IMG/VR virus record: IMGVR_UViG_3300031707_000018
Coordinates: 1 to 57,588 of that record
Direction: 5' to 3' (one strand)
DNA length: 57,588 bases
Origin: a virus
In this document: one piece after another, positions 27,161 to 36,092 of the stretch
How positions within the stretch are numbered: position 1 is the first letter of the stretch
How the letters are laid out: every line of letters starts with the position of its first letter
Program-made: the position numbers and the translations under genes
The notes under the pieces: generated by a model
The model's database searches: none
The model's input: the letters and a program-made list of their open reading frames with translations, nothing else
What the model was told of the DNA's origin: nothing

Positions 27161-28639
27161 CTAGATCCACCACGGGAAGGAGAAGCCTTCCAGCCGATCG
27201 TCGTTATACCAGCCGATCCAGGCAACCTCTGGGTTGACGGACGGATGGTCGTAGCCCATGACGGACTTCGCGCGCCGTTCGGTCTTAGTGTTGGCCATCT
27301 CGCGGAAGCTGTTCCGAAGATGCTGCCAGGTGCGCATGCGGAAGTCCCCTCGCTCGTTCGGCCATTCCTCGCCCTTGATGACGACCTGCGGAACGGACTG
27401 ACGGCGGTAGGCCCTCAGCTCAAACAGGGCCTTCTTCTTGTCCTCGAGCGCGTTCTTGTAGGCCTCCATGAGCTTGGAGAAGTCCGTCGGGCTGTACTGG
27501 ATGTCCAGGTCGCCCAGACGCTTCCGCCCGGACTGTAGTACCGGGAGGATGCCCAGCTCGCCAAGGATGTTGAGGATGGACAGGGCGCGCACGTACCGTC
27601 GGACGGCTGGGTACGGGTGCTCCGTATCGAAGCAGCCTCCGGCCTGGTCCCGTGCGTCGATCGAGGCGGCGTGGATGTGCCGGCGGATGGTGTCGTCGAA
27701 GAGGCTCGACACAGCTCGGCCCAGCATCAGCCGGATGTACTCCACGCCGATGTAGAGCGGGAAGTACTGGGTCGTGAAGCTGAAGTAGACGTCCTCCGCC
27801 ATCATGTGCCCGGTCGGGCTCACGATCGCATCGGAGTTGACCCGGACGACGACCTCGGTGTTGTAGTGGAACTCGGGGCTCCCGCTGTGGCGGGTCCAGA
27901 TCGCGCACTGACCGCTGAAGGCCACAGTGCCGGAAGGATCGACGTCGAAGAGAGCCTGACGCATGTCACCGGTGGGAAGCCAGTCCTGGAGGTACCGTCC
28001 GGACGGGTCCGGCGGTCGCGGCTCACCCTCGCCGTAGTACTCATCCATGCCCAGGACGTTCTTGAGCGTCAGCTCGAGAGCGTTCTCGGAACCGGTCGGC
28101 AGGACGTCTTCGTCGAAGCAGACTCTGATCTCCGACAGTCCTCGGTCCACGTTGGACTCGAAGCCTTTGGGAGTGGTCATCAGGATATCTAAGTATCCTG
28201 TGACCAGAGCCTCTGCATCCTCCTCGCGGATGGGACCGACCTGCTCGATGTCGTCCCGTCCAGCTGCTTCCGTGAGGCGGACGAAGCGCTCGACCCTGGT
28301 CCTGAACTGCACCTGGTAGGTGGTGGGAAGGTCGGTGCCGTCCAGGCCCTTGATGTTGCCACCGGGCATGTTGTCGGCGGAACCGACGACGGCCATCCGG
28401 TAGGCGACGTCTTGGACGAGGGTGCGCACCGGAAGGAAGCTGATGGTCTTGCGGTCCTGGCTCAGCCAGACCTTGCCGCGGACCGGCTCGGCGGTCTCGT
28501 CCTTGTAGAACAGGACCGTGGCCAGGTTGATGGAGGATTCCAGCAGCTCGACGTTGAAGGTGAAGGCAAGGGTGACGTCTACGGCGACGTTGGTGGCTCC
28601 AGACCCTGGAGTCGTGTTTACGACGACCGGAATCGCCAC
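27161..28639 (-). CDS. Head/neck protein with Ig-like SbsA-type domain
   Basis: 492 residues, GTG start at 28639 behind GGAGGCGG. Residues ~1-115 match the SbsA Ig-like (Big_5) pattern: PGSGATNVAVDVTLAFTF, RKTISFLPVRTLVQDVAYRM and a closing VQFRT strand. A second, more divergent copy seems to span ~150-290 (SEIRVCFDEDVLP ... VYFSFTTQY). The C-terminal 200 residues are helical and basic. Ig-like domains on phage heads and necks commonly serve as decoration or weak surface adhesion. Position after the capsid block supports a neck or decoration role. Confidence 0.6.
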   Translation of the reverse strand: MAIPVVVNTTPGSGATNVAVDVTLAFTFNVELLESSINLATVLFYKDETAEPVRGKVWLSQDRKTISFLPVRTLVQDVAYRMAVVGSADNMPGGNIKGLDGTDLPTTYQVQFRTRVERFVRLTEAAGRDDIEQVGPIREEDAEALVTGYLDILMTTPKGFESNVDRGLSEIRVCFDEDVLPTGSENALELTLKNVLGMDEYYGEGEPRPPDPSGRYLQDWLPTGDMRQALFDVDPSGTVAFSGQCAIWTRHSGSPEFHYNTEVVVRVNSDAIVSPTGHMMAEDVYFSFTTQYFPLYIGVEYIRLMLGRAVSSLFDDTIRRHIHAASIDARDQAGGCFDTEHPYPAVRRYVRALSILNILGELGILPVLQSGRKRLGDLDIQYSPTDFSKLMEAYKNALEDKKKALFELRAYRRQSVPQVVIKGEEWPNERGDFRMRTWQHLRNSFREMANTKTERRAKSVMGYDHPSVNPEVAWIGWYNDDRLEGFSFPWWI

Positions 28640-28648
28640 AGCCGCCTC

Positions 28649-29140
28649 CTAGAACGAACTGCCCGGGATGATCAGGTTGCTTCCGGGCCTGCGTGATGCG
28701 GGCGCCTGCTCGCGGATCTTGGTCACCCGGCGATTCCAATCGTCGAGAAGGGCGCCTGCCCTCTTCTCACGTTCCTCCGCGGCCTTCGGATCCTTCGGGT
28801 CCGGAACCTTGGCCTTGATGATCGTCTGGTCGAAGGTCGCCAGGTACTTGCCTTTGGTCTCCGGGTCGATCAGGTAGTTGGTGTAGACCAAGCCCTTCTC
28901 GATCCACCTGGAGATGTCCATGAACTTGTCGTCGAACTCAGGGTCCTCACTGCACATGTCCTGGGCGAGTTCGGACATCCTCTCGAGGATGTAGGCCGCC
29001 TGCAGCTTGGACGCCCGACCCGGTCTTGTGGCCGCGTCTTCCAGGATCTTCTTGATCGCGACCTTGATCTTCTCCGGGTCCCTCGTAGTAAGGATCTGCC
29101 TGATCTGCTCGTCCAATTGGACGAGGGCTTGGACCAGCAT
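28649..29140 (-). CDS. Helical head-completion-like protein
   Basis: 163 residues, ATG at 29140 with AGGAGG upstream. Almost entirely charged helix (VQLDEQIRQILTTRDPEK, IKKILEDAA) with a C-terminal KEEREKRAG-type basic part (AAEEREKRAGALLDDWNRR) and a hydrophobic end. First gene after the capsid protein, separated from it by a strong terminator-like hairpin. This is the usual slot for a head-completion or connector protein; no sequence family is recognised. Confidence 0.55.
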   Translation of the reverse strand: MLVQALVQLDEQIRQILTTRDPEKIKVAIKKILEDAATRPGRASKLQAAYILERMSELAQDMCSEDPEFDDKFMDISRWIEKGLVYTNYLIDPETKGKYLATFDQTIIKAKVPDPKDPKAAEEREKRAGALLDDWNRRVTKIREQAPASRRPGSNLIIPGSSF

Positions 29141-29166
29141 GGGTCCTCCTGTCGATCTATAAGACC

Positions 29167-29203
29167 GGGAGGGGACCCCGGGTCAGCCCGGGGCCCCCTT
29201 CCC
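29167..29203 (-). terminator. Terminator-like hairpin after the major capsid gene
   Basis: About 16 base pairs in a very GC-rich hairpin (arms AGGGGGCCCCGGG and CCCGGGGTCCCCT with one G-U pair and one bulged base) and a CTGA tetraloop. On the minus strand it is followed by GGTCTTAT. It lies between the capsid stop (29231) and the next start (29140). It probably ends or trims most capsid transcripts. Confidence 0.65.
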
Positions 29204-29230
29204 GAATCATGGACTCGTTGGAGCGTCCGG

Positions 29231-30613
29231 CTAGATTCCCGGGATGAAGCCGGTGGGCAGGCTGCCCGTGCCGACCGCCCAGTTGAGCCGGATGTTGTCC
29301 TCGAAGTCGTAGTTCTTGGCGATCCGGACGCCCTTGGCGGTGATGACCGCCTCGCCCTGGTTGTCGAGCGCCAGGCCGTAGCGCTCCCGGATCTTGGTGC
29401 TGCGGATGTCGCGCCGCGGATCGTCCCACGATTCCGTGACGGGGTCCTCGTCCACGACCAGGATGCCCAGCTCGTTCCGGTCGCCCATGATGATGTTGGT
29501 GGTCTTGTCCGTGGCGTCGAAGGCGCAGAACGGGCTGACCACGACCTGCATCGGGACCGGGAACATGCTCGGCACCGGCGAGTAGAGGCTGGCCTGCGGG
29601 TTGAGTGCGTCGGGGTCCTGCCCCACGGAGGGGCCCATGTTCATCCCGCCCTGGCTGTTGTAGCCCGGCCCGATGCCAGGCTTGCCCTGCCCAGCCTGCC
29701 AGAGCTGGCCGTTGTTGATGAAGCCGAAGTTCCTCATGGTGCCGTCGCGGGCGAAGATGAGCCAGCCCATGGGGTTCATCAGCAGGACCGTCGGGATGAA
29801 GCCGGCGTTCAGGAGGTCGGCGTACATCACGAACAGGTCGTCGAGGGTGATGGTCTTGTTGAAGTTCGCGTCGATGTACCGGCCCGTGGTGGCGCCGTGC
29901 CGGCTGGACCCGCCGGCGTTGTCGAACGCGACCCGACCCTCGTTGAGGATCAGGTTGAAGATCTTCTGTTCCTTGTGGCGGGCCAGCGCGCGGGCGGCCG
30001 CCTGAAGGTGCATGGTCATGACGTCGAACATGGAGTACCGAATCATCTCCTCGGTGATCCGGACCTTCAGGCCGGACTTCCCGATCTTCGCCGTGACGTA
30101 GCCGGCGAACTCCATGCTCTGTTCCGGGTATTCCCCGCCGGGCGGGATGTCTTCGGCCCACATGCCGCCGCCCGCCGCCGGGAACGTGATCGTCTCCCCC
30201 GCGGAGAAGTTGATGCGCCGCATCAGGCTCGTACCCACGAGCACCGGTTCGGCGGCCTCACGCACGATGCGCGTGATGACCTTCGGGATCAGGATGGAGG
30301 CGGACGAAGTCTCGATCGCGTCCTGCAGACCCTGGACCTTCATCTCCTTGGCGTTCTTGTCCAAGACCGTGCAGAGAGCATCGAACGAGATCCTCTGGGC
30401 GTCGCGCTCGTGTCCCTCGGGGAAGCGGTAGCGCTCCTCCGGGTCGAGCCACCCGTTGTTCCTCCAGACCTGGTCCGTGAGGGCCAGCTGATCGCGCACG
30501 CTGAGCTTGCCGCCGGCGGCCCCGAGCGCCTCGGGCTTGACGCCCAAGTCGGTCAAGGCCTTCTGCACCTCGCCCTTGACGGCGGAGGCGATGAGGACGG
30601 CCAGATCGCTCAC
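29231..30613 (-). CDS. Major capsid protein (HK97 fold)
   Basis: 460 residues from the GTG at 30613, chosen because AAGGAGG lies five bases upstream; the open frame runs on to 30955 but only as low-complexity Arg-rich sequence. The N-terminal ~100 residues form a charged delta-domain-like region. MRRINFSAGETITFPAAGG, LKVRITEEMIRYSMFDV, HKEQKIFNLILNEGR and the late PVPMQVVVSPFCAF / NIIMGDRNELGILV elements fit the HK97-type capsid fold of large myophages. Flanking hairpins (29167-29203 and 30674-30690) fit a highly expressed gene. The upstream protease suggests proteolytic maturation. Confidence 0.8.
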   Translation of the reverse strand: MSDLAVLIASAVKGEVQKALTDLGVKPEALGAAGGKLSVRDQLALTDQVWRNNGWLDPEERYRFPEGHERDAQRISFDALCTVLDKNAKEMKVQGLQDAIETSSASILIPKVITRIVREAAEPVLVGTSLMRRINFSAGETITFPAAGGGMWAEDIPPGGEYPEQSMEFAGYVTAKIGKSGLKVRITEEMIRYSMFDVMTMHLQAAARALARHKEQKIFNLILNEGRVAFDNAGGSSRHGATTGRYIDANFNKTITLDDLFVMYADLLNAGFIPTVLLMNPMGWLIFARDGTMRNFGFINNGQLWQAGQGKPGIGPGYNSQGGMNMGPSVGQDPDALNPQASLYSPVPSMFPVPMQVVVSPFCAFDATDKTTNIIMGDRNELGILVVDEDPVTESWDDPRRDIRSTKIRERYGLALDNQGEAVITAKGVRIAKNYDFEDNIRLNWAVGTGSLPTGFIPGI

Positions 30614-30673
30614 TGGAACCTCCTTGAGAAGTAGTTGACCACCTGTATCCCGCAGAAGACGATCCTGCAGGCT

Positions 30674-30690
30674 TAGGCCCTCATGGCCTA
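30674..30690 (-). promoter_or_regulatory. Hairpin at the end of the 269-aa gene, ahead of the capsid gene
   Basis: Perfect 6-bp inverted repeat TAGGCC/GGCCTA with a 5-nt loop; one arm includes the TAG stop of the 269-residue gene. It lies 60 nt before the capsid gene start. It may stabilise the 5' end of a processed capsid mRNA. No U-tract, so a terminator is less likely. Confidence 0.4.
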
Positions 30691-31497
30691 GAGGAGCGTG
30701 ATGTTGACCCGGATGAAGTCCGTCGCCCGCGTGGTCGGCGCTGCCAGCTGGTAGACGTCGAGGTGCCGCGGACGGCCCCCGTTCTCCGTGCCGGACAGCC
30801 CCAGGCCCCTGACGGGCTTCTGGAGGTCGATCCTGGACCGCGAGCTGGTCCCGAAGGGGATGGTGTCGCGGTAGAGGACGCGGCCGCAGATCTGTTCCGC
30901 GGAGTCCACCCCGTTCACCCAGAGGTGGGGCAGACCCTGCTCGACGCCGGTGCACCCGGGCTTCACGAGGGAGCCGGGCACGAAGTTCTGGACACCGGCG
31001 AGGGCGTCGATCAGGGGCACTTCGATCTCGTAGTCGCAGAGGATCGAGACGAAGGGCTGCAGCTCATAGTTGATGAGCCGAGCTTCGACAGCCCCGTTGT
31101 AGATGTTGTGCCAGGCCCAGCCGATGGGCTTGTTGGCGGGGATGACGGCCGAAGCGCTGTGCGCCGTGGCGACGAGCGCCGGGCTGGTGAGCTCCGTGTC
31201 CACGTCCACGGTGATGCCGATGTCGGCCGTTCCGTAGACGATGGCCGGGGTGGTCAGCCCGTTGGCCGGAACGATCCTGTTGACGCCCTGGAGCGTCTTG
31301 TCCATGGACAGGATGGTGCCCGCGTAGAGGACCCAGTACTCGTTGAAGTACTCGTCCTTCACCTTCACGGGCAGGAAGTCGGCGACCTTGGCGACGGGCC
31401 CCAGAGCCGGACGCTCGCCCTCCGCGATCTCCGCGAAGCGCGAGAACCCGGAACGCTCGTACCCACGGGCCGCCTTGAGAGTCTTCGCGATGGTCAT
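30688..31497 (-). CDS. Putative capsid decoration/auxiliary head protein
   Basis: 269 residues, ATG at 31497, GGAG eight bases upstream. The N-terminus is basic (MTIAKTLKAARGYERSGFSRF); the rest is strand-rich with Gly and Pro turns (NRIVPANGLTTPAIVYG, VIPANKPIGWAWHNIYNG). No catalytic motif. The gene lies immediately before the capsid gene and after the protease/scaffold, where decoration or second capsid proteins are encoded. Function is inferred from position. Confidence 0.55.
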   Translation of the reverse strand: MTIAKTLKAARGYERSGFSRFAEIAEGERPALGPVAKVADFLPVKVKDEYFNEYWVLYAGTILSMDKTLQGVNRIVPANGLTTPAIVYGTADIGITVDVDTELTSPALVATAHSASAVIPANKPIGWAWHNIYNGAVEARLINYELQPFVSILCDYEIEVPLIDALAGVQNFVPGSLVKPGCTGVEQGLPHLWVNGVDSAEQICGRVLYRDTIPFGTSSRSRIDLQKPVRGLGLSGTENGGRPRHLDVYQLAAPTTRATDFIRVNITLL

Positions 31498-31539
31498 TCT
31501 TCTATCTCCGAGAGAGGTTGTCAGCTGATGGAACAGTCG

Positions 31540-31585
31540 CTAGCTACAAGCTAGACCGACCTTGATGGGATCCTACTTGGATCCC
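31540..31585 (-). other. Two hairpins between protease/scaffold and decoration genes
   Basis: CTAGCT/AGCTAG with a 3-nt loop (31540-31554) and GGGATCC/GGATCCC with a 5-nt loop (31567-31585). The second covers the stop codon of the protease/scaffold gene. They occupy most of the 75-nt gap. Similar hairpins flank the capsid and tube genes, so they look like mRNA processing or stability elements. Confidence 0.45.
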
Positions 31586-33666
31586 TTGAGACGCTCCTCG
31601 AGCTTCGCCGCGGGGTTCGGCTTCTTGGGCATCTCTCCGGCCTTGGCTTCCTTGCCCGCGCCCTTGCCGGCGTTGTCGTGCTTGGGATCCGTCGGGTCCG
31701 CGACGCCTTCCGGCGGCTTGGCCCCGGCGCTCGTGACTTCGACCAGGAGATCCTGGCAGGCGTCCTGGAGGGACACCGTGGTCCGGAGGTTCAGCTTGGC
31801 GAGGTACTCCTGCCGCTTGGCCTCCGTGTCGAGCAGAACGACGTCGGGCTTCTTCAGCTGGGCGCGGAGGTCCATGACGCGAGCGGCGAGCATCTTGTTG
31901 GTCTCGCTCCGCAGGGCCGTGTTGTCCGTGAGCAGCTTGGTGATCGACGCCTCCTGGTCCCCGATCTTGGTGCTGGCAGCTGCCAGCTGCTTCTCGAGAC
32001 GGGAGAGCTTCTGGGTGTCGGTCTCCGTCGGGGGGACTTCCGGCAGAGTGGCCGACTTGTCCAGGAGGTGGATCAGGGTGTCGTACTTGAGGGAATCCTG
32101 GTTCACCTCGACTCCGAGCGTCTTGGCCCGGGACCTCACGCAGGAGAGGATCTTCGCCTTCTGCTCCGACGTGAAGTTGGTGGACTGCGGAAGCCTTGCG
32201 AGGGCGTTCCGCACGTGAGCGGCGTCGTGCGCGGGGAAGGATCGGTTGGGGCCGCAGAACGAGCTGTCCGGAAGGGCCTTCCTGGCCTTGCTGGAGAGCA
32301 CCTTGTCGGCGACGATGATGCCGGCGTGGTAGCCCACCTGTTCGGCCACTCCCTCCTCCGTCGCGAGATCGAAGAGATCCCCGACGAAGTCCGACCAGTC
32401 GCATGCGGCGTTCGGGTTCATCTTGGAATCCAACCCTTCCGCCAGCTTCACGACCTCCTCCCACTGCTTGGAGGGATCGTTGGTCATGTGCGAATCTCCT
32501 CCCACATTGACTGGGTTCATTAGGTCTGCGCACTCCGAGATACGAGACCCAAGGTGCTTGGGATCGGGGCACTTGACGGAGCCACGCTTCACCAGATCCG
32601 CGGCCGCATCGGCGGTAAGACGGTCGGTAATGCGCAGGCATCCATCGGGACCGATGCGGAATCGGGGCTGGCCGATCTTGGCCCTTCGGTCGGAGGTTCG
32701 GAAGGCCTGGATTCGGGGCAGCGCTTCCTCGATGGCCTCGTCCTTCAGCCGGCCTGCATCTGCCAGACCGGTAAGAACATAGGCCTCGGCCCAATCCTTG
32801 TCCTGCCAGGACGAGGTCGGGTCTTGCAAGGCGGTGTCCTGTAGGACGAGCTCCATGGGACCGTCTTGGCTGTCGATTAGAACGAGCTTGGAGACGGCGC
32901 CGTCAATGAGCTCACCGTTCGAGAACATCGTCTCGATGTCCTTGGAGTTGAATATCTGGTCGGCTTCGACGTGTTCCAGGACCGTCGCGTATGGCTGGGC
33001 CGGAGAGTTCACCCGGGCTAGGTGGTCGTAGTAGAGCTTGCCCGTGATCAAGTACATGATGGCGTCGAAGTCTCCATCCCCCAGCTTGTAGGACTGGTTG
33101 GGAACGTGGCTGCAACGGCCGTCGCGAAGGGCCCAGTCGGAACCGCAGACCGAGCAGAACATGTGGTCGGTGTCCATGCCGGCGGAGACCGTCAGGAACC
33201 GGCCGTCCATGATCTGCTCGATGGCGTTCTTGTCCTCGATGCCCGCGCGCAGCTTGATGAAGCCCGACCCGCGGTCCTTCTTGGTCGGGGTCTTCCAGTC
33301 CTGCGCCAGCTGGGCGTCGTTGACCAGCTGGACGAACTCGACGTCCCGTGCCCGCCCATATACGATCGGCTCCTTGGCGCCCGGAGGCGGATTCTTGTCC
33401 GGGTGCTGCTCGAGGATGGGCTTCGGGAACGGGTTGAGCCAGGACTGGATGGAGTCGCGCATCTGCAACCCAGGGTAGCAGCGGGCGTTGACGATCGTTC
33501 CGCTGTGGGTTGCGTCGAATGTGACCAGGAGGCTGGCCTTGCTGGATCGGCGGTTGACCTTGTCCATCATCGCGCCGAGCCGGAAGCCCCGCTCCGGCTG
33601 GCCTTGCGGCCGAACCAGGACCGGGTGCACCGGCTTCACTGCCATGACGTCGCGAAGGGAGATCAT
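31573..33666 (-). CDS. Prohead maturation protease fused to scaffold
   Basis: 697 residues, ATG at 33666 overlapping the previous TGA by 4 nt. His88 in LEQHPD, IVYGRARDVEF, FIKLRAGIED and FLTVSAGM with Ser161 follow the order of S78/XkdF-like prohead serine proteases (His, then GR, then A-x-I, then S-x-G). A zinc-like motif C-x2-C-x10-C-x-H (Cys171, Cys174, Cys185, His187) follows directly. A C-terminal part with a heptad-rich coiled coil (SRLEKQLAAASTKIGDQEA onward, roughly residues 550-610) resembles scaffold cores. Protease and scaffold encoded in one chain would be removed by self-cleavage. The zinc insertion is unusual. Confidence 0.65.
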   Translation of the reverse strand: MISLRDVMAVKPVHPVLVRPQGQPERGFRLGAMMDKVNRRSSKASLLVTFDATHSGTIVNARCYPGLQMRDSIQSWLNPFPKPILEQHPDKNPPPGAKEPIVYGRARDVEFVQLVNDAQLAQDWKTPTKKDRGSGFIKLRAGIEDKNAIEQIMDGRFLTVSAGMDTDHMFCSVCGSDWALRDGRCSHVPNQSYKLGDGDFDAIMYLITGKLYYDHLARVNSPAQPYATVLEHVEADQIFNSKDIETMFSNGELIDGAVSKLVLIDSQDGPMELVLQDTALQDPTSSWQDKDWAEAYVLTGLADAGRLKDEAIEEALPRIQAFRTSDRRAKIGQPRFRIGPDGCLRITDRLTADAAADLVKRGSVKCPDPKHLGSRISECADLMNPVNVGGDSHMTNDPSKQWEEVVKLAEGLDSKMNPNAACDWSDFVGDLFDLATEEGVAEQVGYHAGIIVADKVLSSKARKALPDSSFCGPNRSFPAHDAAHVRNALARLPQSTNFTSEQKAKILSCVRSRAKTLGVEVNQDSLKYDTLIHLLDKSATLPEVPPTETDTQKLSRLEKQLAAASTKIGDQEASITKLLTDNTALRSETNKMLAARVMDLRAQLKKPDVVLLDTEAKRQEYLAKLNLRTTVSLQDACQDLLVEVTSAGAKPPEGVADPTDPKHDNAGKGAGKEAKAGEMPKKPNPAAKLEERLKGSK

Positions 33667-33953
33667 CCGATCCTCCGAATTCCTCCGAGCGCGCCGACGT
33701 AGCCCGTGAACTTGAACTCGGATGCCGGAGAGAACCCTCTGAGCTTCGGGTTCGGCTGGCCGTTCACGAACAGGTCGGCCGGCATCGGCTTCCACCGCTC
33801 GTTGTACATCCGCCGGTTGGCGTCGATGTTCATGCCCCAGTCCTTGGTCTGCTGGTTGAGGTCGTTCTGGACAGCGGAGAGGTACTGTTCCGTTGCCCGG
33901 CGCCTCGGGTCTGTAATCGGTCCTGGACTCGTCGGGCTGATGGCGACTGCCAT
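33663..33953 (-). CDS. Small head protein
   Basis: 96 residues, ATG at 33953 behind AGGAGG. Pro-rich start (ISPTSPGPITDPRRRA), a polar helix (QYLSAVQNDLNQQTKDWG), and a Gly-rich end. Sits between portal and protease/scaffold. A perfect TTGACA with a weak -10 lies just upstream. No family recognised. Confidence 0.55.
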   Translation of the reverse strand: MAVAISPTSPGPITDPRRRATEQYLSAVQNDLNQQTKDWGMNIDANRRMYNERWKPMPADLFVNGQPNPKLRGFSPASEFKFTGYVGALGGIRRIG

Positions 33954-33972
33954 GGGGTCCTCCTTACCAATG

Positions 33973-34002
33973 GTTCTAAGGGCAGCTGGCCAGATGTGTC
34001 AA
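33973..34002 (-). promoter_or_regulatory. Possible internal promoter before the head genes
   Basis: On the minus strand TTGACA (34002-33997) is followed after 18 nt by TAGAAC (33978-33973). The -35 box is perfect and overlaps the portal stop codon. The -10 matches four of six bases. The element lies 20 nt before the start of the 96-residue head gene and could give the protease, capsid and tail genes extra expression. Confidence 0.35.
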
Positions 34003-36092
34003 GAAGATTCTCGCACATCCTCTGGCTTGCTGACAACCAGCTGGGTCACACATTCCGGGTGGCGACGCATGTCGGCCCAGCTGAACCGGCGAATCTTCAT
34101 GGGAGCTGATCCAGCTCGGCACTGTTCGCAGGCCTTATCGGTCAGCTGCCACTGGACGTGCGTCTTGTGGTCGATCTGAGCTGCGCGGGCATACGCGTAC
34201 GCTGCAGCTACGTCTGCCAGGTTGTTCAGGAAGAGCTCGACCAAAGGCCACACGGAATCCAGCATGCAGGAGCGATCCAGCTCGGACTCCATGGCGTTGA
34301 GCCGGAGATTGATCACCTTCGCGATGCCATCCAGCTCGGAGTCGACAATATCGGCGAAGAACCCATCCTTGACGTTCTTGCCGATGTAGAGTTCCTTGGC
34401 GGATTCCCCAGCTGACGCCTTGTAGCGCTCGAGGCCTTCGCTGAACCAGCTGTCGACCATGGTGCCAAGGTCGTCCCTGAGATAGTCGACGTAGACCGAT
34501 GCACCGCCAAGATTGTGAAGCACGTCGTGGCGCATCAGCTCCCAGTCCGATAGGGCAATGGCCATGGCTGCATCGTTCTTGGCCGTCTTGGGTTTGGCCG
34601 CCAGCTTGCCGCTCTGGTTCTCCGGCTGGTTCGCAGCTGAAGCCTTGGCGGCAGCTGCCCTAGCTTCCGGCGGGCCATAGGTCGCGAGGTATGGCTCATC
34701 GACAGCCTTGATGAGGGCCAGAGGTTTGGACACCCTGGCCATGTTCATGTCCTTCCGCTGAGTCGGCATGATCGGGTCCATGCCCATCCTAGTGCGGGCT
34801 TCCGTCTCGGTGAGCAGGTTGCCCTGGTACAGGGTCATGGTGTGGTTCTCCATGGCCCTGGACTCTTCTGCGTCGATCGTCGGGAAGAGCAAGTAGCAGC
34901 GGTTCTCCGGAGTGGGAGCGATCCCCATCTCCATCACCAGCTCATCGAGAACGTAGAAGCTGAACTGTGAGCAGAAGAACAGCTGGTACCTGGTGCACCG
35001 GTCCGCCAGACCGCGGCTCATGGTCTGTGCCGTGGACCGGTTGGCGGTCTCGCCGCGGCCGATGTCGATCCCCGACAAGTTCAGTCCGGAGAGCACGCGG
35101 GACTCGTAGTGCTTCAGGTAAGGATCCACGGCCACGAACTTGTTGGCCGTGCCCACTACCTCGATGGTGTGGCGGTGAGGTGTGACAAAGCCGCCCTCGA
35201 AGGGCATCTTGCTGATGGCGGCCCGGACGTCATCCACCTCGGAGTGACCGTCGTCGTACTCGCGCGCAGGCTCCTGGTCCGTTCCGACTTTGTACTGGAA
35301 GAATGGGAACGCGTGCTTGTGGACCAAGATCTCGACAAGCTCCTCCATGCGCCTGAGGGCGAGGATATCGTCGAGAACGGATATGACGTACGGCGTGCCG
35401 AAGATGTTGCCCTTCTTCTTGCGGAAGGGCATGTGGACGACGTTGTTCGGGTCGTACCGGCGGAAGATGCGCCCGCCGACCACCTGCCACCATTCTTTGA
35501 TCTCCCGGAGGCCCTTTGGAGTGGTGATGATGAATGGCCGCATGGATGCCGAGCTGGGCATGAAGATGCCGGAGATCGGGTACATGGTCCGGCCGAACCG
35601 GCTTGTGTAGGTCTTCCCGTTCTCCTTCCTGGCCATCACGTAGAAGGTGTTGTGAGTCTCGACCAGCTCCTCAATACCACCCTCGATGATCCTCTCGAGC
35701 GGTTCGTTCTGGCTCCAGGAGATCTCCGTTAGCCGCTTGAGGATGTAGCTCAGGACGCTCGGGTTCTGGCTGACGATGCGCCACCCGTTCTTGAGGATCA
35801 GCTCTTCGTGTTTGTCGAAGCTGATCCGCATGAACGACTCTGTGTCGAGAGCTTTGAAGATCTCGATCAGGTCGTATTCGGGTTCGACGAAGCCGGCACG
35901 ATACTGCTTCCACTCGTAGGTGAGGATGGTCGGCTTCTGCTTGGTGTCCGGGCGCTTGGCGCCCTTGGTGGACACTCCGGGAGGAGCCCCAATCTGAACG
36001 TCCTGGACCACGACCGGCCTGAGCTGGTCGCGACCCGATAGGAACCGGACGCCCCTACGAATTAGGCCTAGCTTTGTCGACGTTCCTGGCAT
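33999..36092 (-). CDS. Portal protein with MuF-like C-terminus
   Basis: 697 residues, ATG at 36092, overlapping the previous gene by 38 nt. Portal features include YDLIEIFKALDTESFMR, the VVHMPFRKKKGNIFGTP stretch followed by a VISVLDDILALRRMEE helix, and LSGIDIGRGETANRSTAQ. The last ~60 residues carry KTHVQWQLTDKACEQC and RRHPEC, a Cys-x2-Cys...His-x2-Cys set that resembles the end of MuF head-morphogenesis proteins. The portal ring is the DNA entry and exit gate of the head. A fused MuF-like end is a plausible reading, not proven. Confidence 0.75.
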   Translation of the reverse strand: MPGTSTKLGLIRRGVRFLSGRDQLRPVVVQDVQIGAPPGVSTKGAKRPDTKQKPTILTYEWKQYRAGFVEPEYDLIEIFKALDTESFMRISFDKHEELILKNGWRIVSQNPSVLSYILKRLTEISWSQNEPLERIIEGGIEELVETHNTFYVMARKENGKTYTSRFGRTMYPISGIFMPSSASMRPFIITTPKGLREIKEWWQVVGGRIFRRYDPNNVVHMPFRKKKGNIFGTPYVISVLDDILALRRMEELVEILVHKHAFPFFQYKVGTDQEPAREYDDGHSEVDDVRAAISKMPFEGGFVTPHRHTIEVVGTANKFVAVDPYLKHYESRVLSGLNLSGIDIGRGETANRSTAQTMSRGLADRCTRYQLFFCSQFSFYVLDELVMEMGIAPTPENRCYLLFPTIDAEESRAMENHTMTLYQGNLLTETEARTRMGMDPIMPTQRKDMNMARVSKPLALIKAVDEPYLATYGPPEARAAAAKASAANQPENQSGKLAAKPKTAKNDAAMAIALSDWELMRHDVLHNLGGASVYVDYLRDDLGTMVDSWFSEGLERYKASAGESAKELYIGKNVKDGFFADIVDSELDGIAKVINLRLNAMESELDRSCMLDSVWPLVELFLNNLADVAAAYAYARAAQIDHKTHVQWQLTDKACEQCRAGSAPMKIRRFSWADMRRHPECVTQLVVSKPEDVRESS

